Shown here: one piece after another, positions 63,001 to 64,000 of the stretch | Position numbering within the stretch: the stretch's first letter is position 1 | Layout: each line of letters opens with the position of its first letter | IMG/VR virus record: IMGVR_UViG_3300036852_000134 | Coordinates: 18,865 to 82,864 of that record | DNA length: 64,000 bases | Direction: 5' to 3' (one strand) | Source: a virus | Notes under the pieces: generated by a model | Told to the model about the DNA's origin: nothing | Database searches by the model: none | The model's input: only the letters and a program-made list of their open reading frames with translations | Program-made: the position numbers and the translations under genes

Positions 63001-64000
63001 TGCTGCTCTATCGCCTCCGTCGCTGAGACACCGTACCGCGCCATGCGCGCCGCGATGGCCCTGGCATCCTGATCCGCCAGCGCAATGTTGATACCACGGC
63101 CCTGTAGCGCCGTCTCGATTTCACCACGCCACTGCGGTAGGTTCTCCGCAACGACGCGCTCGATCTCGGCCAGTTCGGCCGCCTGCTGACGCTGGGCTTC
63201 GGCTTGGGCTTCTGGTGCTGGCGCGAACCTCTTCGCTATCCCCAGGAGAACCTCGGTCTCTTCCTGAGAGACTGCATCGGGGCGCTCCTGCAGGATGCGC
63301 TCCACGATCTGCCGAGTCTGCTCCCCCACGTCCTGCGGGGCTGGCGCGGCCGAAACGCTCTCAGCCGTGGCTCCCGTAGCCGCTGGCGGCGTTCCTGTCT
63401 CTGGGGCTACGGTGGGAGCCTCAGCCTGTGGCGCCGCTGTAGCAGCCTCTGGCTGTGCTTCTGGAGTGGCTGCCTGCGGAGTGACAGGGAGGTCGAAGCC
63501 GAAGGCGCCAGGCGTAGGTTGCGCTGCAGCCTCGCCCGCAGACGGAGTGGGTGTGGGAGTAGGAGCTGGTGCTGCCTCTGGCGTCGATGGAGCAGACGGA
63601 GTGCCCGCGCGACCAGTACGGCGGCCAAGACCCATCACGCCACGGCCCACTTCACCAGCACCCTGCGCGACAGCGCCGACAGCGCTGCCAACCAACAGAT
63701 TAGGGATTATCTCCTCGGTCAGAACCTGGTTCGGGTTGTAGACCTGCCACGCGATGAGGTTCTGGAGGAACTGCTGGCCGCCTTCCTGGGCGCCTTCGAC
63801 GATGGCCTGACCACCGACGCGAGCGATAGATCGCGCCAATGCGGTTCTCAGTGCGGGGGGGATTGGTAGGGGGAGCCGGCCTAGAAGGGTCTCGACAGGC
63901 AGAATATCCGTCATGCCTGGGCCGATGCCCAGAAGGCCGGCGGCAATGATCTGCTCTTGCGTGAGCCCTGGACGCCCTGCCGCGCGTTCGGCCTGATCGA
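51021..64000 (-). CDS. giant polyvalent (virion-delivered) protein, 5' end beyond window
   Basis: At least 4,325 residues are visible; the frame stays open to the right edge, 28 codons upstream of the first internal Met at 63914. Numbered from that Met: Ala/Pro-rich linker (about 110-330), ParB-like DGAHRTRK near 778, an acetyltransferase-like stretch near 1400, an HExxH zincin (FHEVVHAL, about 1557), a nucleotidyltransferase motif (GSRAAG...SDYDF, about 2125), an ADP-ribosyltransferase-like segment (YHGT...GIYMTTD, about 2480), a GVILHPAYMLGNVAGD segment (about 3370), glycine zippers (about 3470-3620) and a hydrophobic helix near 3850. This is the large polyvalent protein type of phages, ejected with the DNA. 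Exact domain edges are estimates. Confidence 0.8.
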   Translation of the reverse strand, partial: DQAERAAGRPGLTQEQIIAAGLLGIGPGMTDILPVETLLGRLPLPIPPALRTALARSIARVGGQAIVEGAQEGGQQFLQNLIAWQVYNPNQVLTEEIIPNLLVGSAVGAVAQGAGEVGRGVMGLGRRTGRAGTPSAPSTPEAAPAPTPTPTPSAGEAAAQPTPGAFGFDLPVTPQAATPEAQPEAATAAPQAEAPTVAPETGTPPAATGATAESVSAAPAPQDVGEQTRQIVERILQERPDAVSQEETEVLLGIAKRFAPAPEAQAEAQRQQAAELAEIERVVAENLPQWRGEIETALQGRGINIALADQDARAIAARMARYGVSATEAIEQHAWEAYEAERQARATGATAGQAVTAASRPSQAAAAPAPGGAPAASARASAGATAAADAGGRGASAAAPTADARPAAAAPTATAEPGAASTGGARPAGVGSERAGPAGAGTAEQSRSDARDGEPAAQPITEPTTAQRQQLRGVLASRFPLNWGTIQARLGTTPEQMEVLRQEALNEGLLRQTKDGAYRRTPQAPITPAGPDLSVSPQDRVDGSIRALEVQTGRQVSEVVRAYATELLSRLGLPSHAAVLDRAKADKSLKAADVRDLAAIAGTPVAKNAKKDTAFASIAKRSEDHRAFLERQAVDASIGASLASFQSATTDGQSQAVEFDALGYHSKALEAAKAWPQKKGTPEQALQHLLKAGTGVKNEIEALGLTQFLESKSVPKFSHSPEDASDSKTVANATINYENDADAQAFYRALKALEKPHQVHVVPVSTINLDSSVDDGLRPSDANAATPVILLRMPGQDKLEVLDGAHRTRKAIDAGATEIRASIVEYRPGGRSRLVSAEAFVSRDDLVSFLRENRVEVREARYGGDPDTILRGERDARGLLPTVPDDAKGPAKWSSHSLAKDDGNPTYRETVLHLPTVTQTYEQYLESLKRKYNIPPGGGWGNYVNAEERARLEALQDRGIEEAEGVGMFRSGHFPEPNVISNIMSSLNKLGDETTFAVSQVQSDWGQEILKRSRDAVATSLFDPSKPETQTRIANLKERHKAAVQDRDAYLMGEPLTWLRSLGPEMGLARDEDANPDVVARTLNYVSQNAWHPRIRQRAGMTPEALSAKAVGFLDDQRNSLPAQLDLEAIALGAKTKRYRDLPADLKSEVSAAISSARQRGEIPAGARDERKIQELQDKWQKANDAQLAARNEYMASLPDGDRAKQSVEDAQDRLRALSNRGDPIGKKWAALNNDAFILHAELRTAQAATPSHPFVNTTDAWLTFTLKHVIRQAIASGADSISIPSGATVLSYNPQGSEEGNEEFYDKIAPLTLAKILKGMDASIKPKKVDHVQSPVDGRDLGSGFTVFPITDKVREQVQREGLALFALSTQRSRLGPEDGREAPTLRYFRPNEQLPKASEPGRGTLMAIERGGKQIGYVDFAVESTSAPDDTAYINYIKVNPGERLSLSDIRALREEFRREHPTVIRFEGFRVSGAKGRQETVEDSWQTVVMAALEEGQNPPPYTEAFAARLPEFVAHLERWARKMLPPEIAVRVVDRIDIGGRSAYANFGFTEGKSRVFDRVLQVALNTDAGATSYRTMLVKGFHEVVHALREHGRLPGGAYGTLLTPQEWQVVVERAKKIGIDSQITVFNHSTGKVIPGVPIYRQVYRQMMRETGFTGNINQRVEELIDQERVARLAELWADGTSFGTKIDSWFERIVKFFEAIRNALNGLGFQTYNDVFRSMASGETASRAGRREPTFDPFPNPPSPSQAHLNSEEGQEARGLFPAIRSFQGGTDLAALSDITDTIRRVLTSQAAQNVSSAANAIASEAPNYIYDNPAILAQQIAGTVAAQYAEPLRKAAENVVKRVRGTDLASFSDRPSPESRPFSLPGFDGTVTEKVKEGGERLRTYGVAEAREAKVSALEPAAATEIPVRAAIRMRGHDRRIFEDGEAHADIAMAASRVFEQENNEAGTDAIIADEYDSGFTTSAGRFVERREAFQLADAAGALPRFAYQRAVPLLDSMDLPEILAASARSAPSTSLIVSEQPDGSWELTFFRAEDASSIPAIVAAIEANDLGKPLSHKGWLTPQGYQYWLQVAPDRVKFHVNAGEMFGGMWASPRAVEFAEAVLAEAVSTGAVAEFQKRLLREARDIVANSSVGDQFRIDDVYFVGSRAAGKPRQEASDYDFVVRFDTNLQGPALVEVWDRLTAHFDGIKSLDVDGKPHRVDVFVTDELESGKPALPSENADPRLSSALSHLSRLKSSIPQEAFTEARREERYSLTSVSGQGFQGRMPPAFHEEGAIARLAQGEIDPPTGAELAQAAADVRAREFDDLVQSFGGDRAKAERFQRLFREAERATGARADALDVEREALAAEAVANVEGSYEDASALDGLARTFRDMEDHPQEVAAIIQRYLSDLPLPHGYVDTRANVALAVMRKAAAVIEDHGLDSKAITAEAVNAYRARFSDPEDAQFMVDALKAALAPKPRQLPGQTLASFSSTPPLDMSPEARKARAEEMGFDTSRVWYHGTAAAFDQFKPGLGSSGIYMTTDLAEASRYAGISARAGGEPSVMPLYIRTKRLATPADNDQAEADLKSQRGVGYVSSRDVNAELTRRGFDGYIEGDLAIVFDPANIRSVDAAFDPSQEGSPVLLASFQGQPPPGNPPPGSGAPMLPTTPASQGEVRGLADIISDLKSALGMTTTQGLYGMRVRDRAGGRTWGFRPQRSVRSQYDANAGVARVRIATDIDAIARAGGNHIERVFGAPMQAFLQQHAEELGVPPVPDTPLPQIAPTGYSGVDLDADTQRTLVEAAEATRAWQAVQNYDNAARAAIASRTLERRLGRTVAQALIGDIIGTQPLGSTAAPADPAGLAAYVQARYSPTGTPAPRTAPTVPPAQLSQAFAEFFRRYITDPDTVKREMPGVFVGFEEFLDAQDPAMLQDLERVQLEVVSANYKAYRLATATERLTANVASTRDPTTLQQIQEFYEVRDKREVVEQWLGTLSYNVMDLTNPALKMQQHLQQIMFDNNIRGADGRPITFRKHDLPHYHFRMFPQAFKIGHELVVNGVTDYGSLTPSGPPLTDAIQEAMGGTGYFQWSEKNLDRFGGYIEAQTGIVYWALWAKRHNKPEAAQWAALVNQYYNSPDIAQMLATLDSAPSLESEPSMTPFAEYWQAIQDIEQANPRYRRGSQMAREWLHRLLTLKWQAGLMTDEAFQRYSKRREFYSPFNRKFDAEEGAFVPPGVSALGTFGGFKQIKGSQRPVVNVLATMARDAYATAEVIQRNDMVRAFANLSDTAGPGGGQVVERITKEETLPLNERTIEKIAVAIKNLGYDEADARAMALQMEGDIQDNELHILYDPTHKGKGAILLPFFEKGERKLVRFNDVENGRRLLAAMNTLGRGMSGALVEMVAAPAAVLRAGVILHPAYMLGNVAGDMQMSWWLTGAPPIITHARGAWHELSSYPKFRAFMQMFGIKPSDVAQMQDRLGLIGGGQLTASIAERSGNRRNLDLSDLRNKGYQTVDIRAVAGTGTSLGGAAAGATLGTVAGPVVGGLVGGSLGGAAGASIGGAIGERLARHLRGDESIARLEGQLKTARRRMKALDRKSPDFAVRMAELHAIRADLMFSIQQLKEADKALSTRIGRGLGKAIGGTVGALSGGLGGVVAAPAVGPVVGATLGFSGGMMAGRLLFGAGAEAVFAKVSEFTETAGRRGVADYITRQALGTPSYATRRALQYDPNLPLIDAMREGVFTANDVLPFDRRGFLTGAIMRMTAFFNGNVQAISKAYRQTWMVEGDRGRIIQIPMLEGGLLGAGGAAAATAVLGGPVGWAMGAGALTGAAVGRWTMGKTDIEALKMWGRHMLRRRGNPGPTEFESMYSKADERTMRRGIRSWVILSIVAAMGASISMLNGGGDDPEEYADNNREVKNTHWVFKMFGVWVRLKRFEFGMPAIITEALMDLVRRGDPRAAEKIRDGIVATHTPPLTPQVLRDWEALRYGVDARTGRPLTPFGLRELPPYMRHTPFSSEFARQWAEALNGIGIQASPVVIDYALNSQLGYWGREVQLFSNYLGRGPRTDDWREVPIIGPMVNRFTWDPYRSTESILEVRRLMRDGQSPYVQAAAGYNQLMRDGANADALRTYLVGLSPDRTIYSVLMQHFPTRDRIHHPLNRAQQIDRVLFQLRREMAGQGVISMDAGTRGTPIALSPALRTQVENLMQRITAIEMYNALRDTGVPGWAGRPVRDPAALYRELQASHSGLYEELLRRFSRNRLEDDVTEAPIGDYQQDRARWIEIQGRVVAMIQQENMLGLQGAWDRKFRDRRSPTYRRPDDPTTMPSIVLPPGTTQEPR

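Noticed and set aside
51303-63869. Many plus-strand open frames opposite the giant gene
   Set aside because: They are Arg/Pro/Ser-rich, lack ribosome sites and vary with the codon bias of the long minus-strand gene; shadows.

Overview
The window reads as most of a temperate tailed-phage genome from an alphaproteobacterium, most likely Rhizobiales. The phage signs are a tailspike, a lysis cassette, an ERF/YqaJ recombination pair, a tyrosine integrase beside a half-tRNA attachment site, and a CI/Cro-type switch. The host signs are high GC, a phage copy of the alphaproteobacterial regulator GcrA, and GC-rich palindromes of the type common in Rhizobiales chromosomes. No terminase, portal or capsid gene is seen. 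The giant virion-type gene runs off the right edge, so the head genes probably lie beyond it. Gene starts were chosen mostly from tight ATGA/TGATG stop-start overlaps.

Layout. (1) 44-12219, minus strand: end of the tail module (small structural proteins, tailspike) followed by a cassette with a P-loop kinase, a SAM methyltransferase, a GT-A-type glycosyltransferase, an FAD oxidoreductase and a Rossmann/sialyltransferase-like protein, which looks like a glycan-modification set. One methyltransferase (6682-7596) lies in reverse orientation with its 3' end inside the tailspike gene. (2) 12220-14500: a self-contained plus-strand membrane-protein moron with promoter and terminator, then a gene-poor stretch full of hairpins. 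(3) 14700-28447, minus strand: the early operon, with a Cro-like protein, an HTH protein, GcrA, a membrane-bound wHTH protein, a replication initiator carrying internal iterons (candidate origin near 23.2-23.5 kb), a helicase-loader-like protein, an SF2 helicase split in two by an endonuclease VII-like HNH gene, a DNA methyltransferase, an exonuclease, a TSCPD protein, an HslV-like protein and several HNH genes. (4) 28448-29444: the immunity region, with CI repressor, operators placed inside the spacers of both early promoters, and two 129-nt structured RNAs flanking it. (5) 29445-38433, plus strand: small early genes, ERF annealing protein, YqaJ exonuclease, zinc-ribbon proteins, excisionase-like protein, integrase, an Acb2/Tad1-like candidate and a conserved unknown. 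(6) 38434-40100: attachment site and a plus-strand set ending in an outer-membrane beta-barrel protein and a strong terminator. (7) 40131-46360, minus strand: an array of about twenty tiny genes with a duplicated member, a radical SAM enzyme and a serine recombinase. (8) 46361-50995: small genes, spanin-like proteins, a sigma/AP2 fusion, a GH19 endolysin with C-terminal membrane segments, and a stand-alone GGQ (RF-1) domain. (9) 51021 to the right edge: a polyvalent protein of more than 4,300 residues with ParB-like, HExxH, nucleotidyltransferase and ADP-ribosyltransferase-like segments and glycine zippers, probably carried in the virion and delivered to the cell.

The points I rate highest are the paired structured RNAs flanking the immunity region (reminiscent of HK022 put sites), the iterons inside the initiator gene with a matching extra site near the lysis genes, the split helicase, the sigma-AP2 fusion, the glycan cassette, and the possible cyclic-nucleotide sponge beside the integrase.
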